This document shows positions 28,470-29,493 of a DNA stretch of 29,493 nucleotides, piece by piece; position 1 is the stretch's first letter; every line of letters begins with the position of its first letter. This DNA is from a virus. The stretch lies in IMG/VR virus record IMGVR_UViG_3300028592_000061, positions 1 through 29,493 of that record; one strand, given 5' to 3'. Made by a program: the position numbers and the translations under genes. Below the pieces are notes generated by a model. That model saw only the letters and a program-made list of their open reading frames with translations, was not told the DNA's origin and did not search any database.

Positions 28470-29493
28470 TTACTCCTGATACAGTTGCTTAAATCGTGAC
28501 AATCCGTAAGCATTTGTTTTCTCAAGAAGCGGAACAAGATCTCTTGCTTTCATAGGCTTCAACTCAACTGTTTTATCATTTTCAACTTTAAATGCAATAT
28601 TATTTCTTTCCAAAAAATCACGCACTCCTAAATCACAGGCCCCTGTTACCGTTCTATAGTGATTAACTGTAATCTCTGTTTCTGGCGTGATTGGAGAATT
28701 CCTTAACCTATCTGCTACTATCTTGAATTGTAGATCTCCTATGGCCGACTTAACAGTGCTTCCGTGTGCGAAAAAACCATCTTTTTTGGCCACAAAACAC
28801 TCCTGTTTATTAATCTCCCCCTCTTCAATATCAACGAAATTATACCCTGTAAGAATTTTAATCCCCTTTGAAGTGTTTTCTCTTTTAACTACAAAACAAT
28901 ATCCGTCTACATTTATTACTGAAAGTTTATTTTTGCCAATGTGTAATCTTTCCATAGCAGCATTGTAGCTGAAACAATAAGAGCCACACTGAGCCAGCAC
29001 AGGAAGGTTAACTTCTGTCATAGCACCATTGGAGCTGAAGCAATCAGAGCCACACTGAGCTAATACAGGAAGATTAACTTCTGTCATAGCATCATTGTAG
29101 CGGAAGCAATAAGAGCCACACTGAGCTAATACAGGAAGATTAACTTCTGTCATAGCACCATTGGAGCTGAAGCAATCAGAGCCACACTGAGCTAATACAG
29201 GAAGATTAACTTCTGTCATAGCAGCATTGTAGCGGAAACAATCAGAGCCACACTGAGCCAGCACAGGAAGGTTAACTTCTGTCATAGCATCATTGTAGCG
29301 GAAGCAATCAGAGCCACACTGAGCTAATACAGGAAGATTAACTTCTGTCATAGCACCATTGTAGCTGAAGCAATCAGAGCCACACTGAGCTAATACAGGA
29401 AGATTAACTTCTGTCATAGCATCATTGTAGCGGAAGCAATAAGAGCCACACTGAGCTAATACAGGAAGATTAACTTCTGTCATAGCACCATTG
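28470..29493 (-). CDS. BspA-type leucine-rich repeat protein (partial)
   Basis: At least 341 residues; the reading frame is still open at the right window edge, so the start is missing. The N-terminal part seen is eight and a bit copies of a 22-residue LRR_5-like repeat (MTEVNLPVLAQCGSDCFRYN plus two residues). The variation is confined to positions 15, 18, 19 and 21. After a short cap (MERLHIGKNKLSVINVDGYC) comes a non-repeat C-terminal domain (KREN, KILTGYNFVDIEEGEINKQE, TVTGACDLGVRDFLERNN). BspA-like repeats usually form surface or adhesion ladders, but no signal peptide can be judged here. It lies 4 bases from tRNA-like gene 2. Confidence 0.85.
   Translation of the reverse strand, partial: NGAMTEVNLPVLAQCGSYCFRYNDAMTEVNLPVLAQCGSDCFSYNGAMTEVNLPVLAQCGSDCFRYNDAMTEVNLPVLAQCGSDCFRYNAAMTEVNLPVLAQCGSDCFSSNGAMTEVNLPVLAQCGSYCFRYNDAMTEVNLPVLAQCGSDCFSSNGAMTEVNLPVLAQCGSYCFSYNAAMERLHIGKNKLSVINVDGYCFVVKRENTSKGIKILTGYNFVDIEEGEINKQECFVAKKDGFFAHGSTVKSAIGDLQFKIVADRLRNSPITPETEITVNHYRTVTGACDLGVRDFLERNNIAFKVENDKTVELKPMKARDLVPLLEKTNAYGLSRFKQLYQE
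28956..29493. repeat. Tandem array of 66-bp repeats
   Basis: Eight complete 66-base units end at 29483, with a ninth cut by the window edge. Units differ mainly in a short block (cattg[tg]agc[gt]g region and ca[ag]taagag/caatcagag), and two units (near 28996-29020 and 29260-29284) share the variant cagcacaggaaggtt in place of taatacaggaagatt. Such near identity suggests recent expansion or gene conversion. It is entirely coding (LRR protein). Confidence 0.9.

Noticed and set aside
28956-29493. CRISPR-like regular repeat array
   Set aside because: The units are 66 bases with no separate spacers, are read in one frame as LRR repeats, and have no cas genes nearby.
28470-29493. Diversity-generating retroelement target
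   Set aside because: Variation is limited to a few positions, but there is no reverse transcriptase, no template repeat and no adenine-directed pattern in the window.

Overview
The window is part of a temperate tailed-phage genome or prophage (siphovirus-like) from a Bacteroidetes host. The evidence is a tape measure, an HK97-type capsid and protease, a PBSX-like large terminase, and several protein types I know from Bacteroides-type phages (YopX, a DUF6712-like connector, a BspA-type LRR protein). Candidate promoters fit the Bacteroidetes TTTG / TAnnTTTG pattern, and many starts lack a Shine-Dalgarno sequence. Almost everything reads leftward (minus strand); the one plus-strand gene encodes a TM2 membrane protein. 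Coding density is very high, with many ATGA/TAATG stop-start overlaps. No stretch over 300 bases lacks a gene; the longest gap is 20868-21027 (160 bases), which holds a terminator-like hairpin.

In transcription order (right to left): (1) 29493-22939, accessory/early block: a leucine-rich-repeat protein made of near-identical 66-bp repeats (cut by the window edge), two oversized tRNA-like genes flanking a conserved small gene, two small Cys-rich proteins, a C5 cytosine methyltransferase with a second long reading frame nested inside it, YopX, and a run of small proteins. (2) 22946-22671, the plus-strand TM2 gene. (3) 22637-21028, small and large terminase. (4) 20867-12294, tail block: a chaperone-like gene apparently split by a T9 slippery run, tail terminator-like and gp10-like completion proteins, three large tail proteins and the tape measure. 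(5) 12297-9682, an HTH protein, then a tight four-gene cassette of three glycosyltransferases and one methyltransferase. (6) 9616-4380, head block: prohead protease/scaffold, major capsid, probable structural proteins, portal, connector. (7) 4383-391, tail fibre with an SGNH esterase domain, then holin, lysozyme and two membrane proteins (lysis). (8) 337-1, a terminator, a small XRE repressor, and two identical operator-like palindromes on either side of it.

The module order is unusual: terminase, then tail, then sugar-modification cassette, then head with portal last. The most interesting points are the reading frame nested in the methyltransferase, the T9 frameshift in the chaperone-like gene, the glycosyltransferase cassette inside the virion genes, the two abnormal tRNA-like genes, and the duplicated operators around the repressor. 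All family calls rest on reading the sequence; no database search was run.
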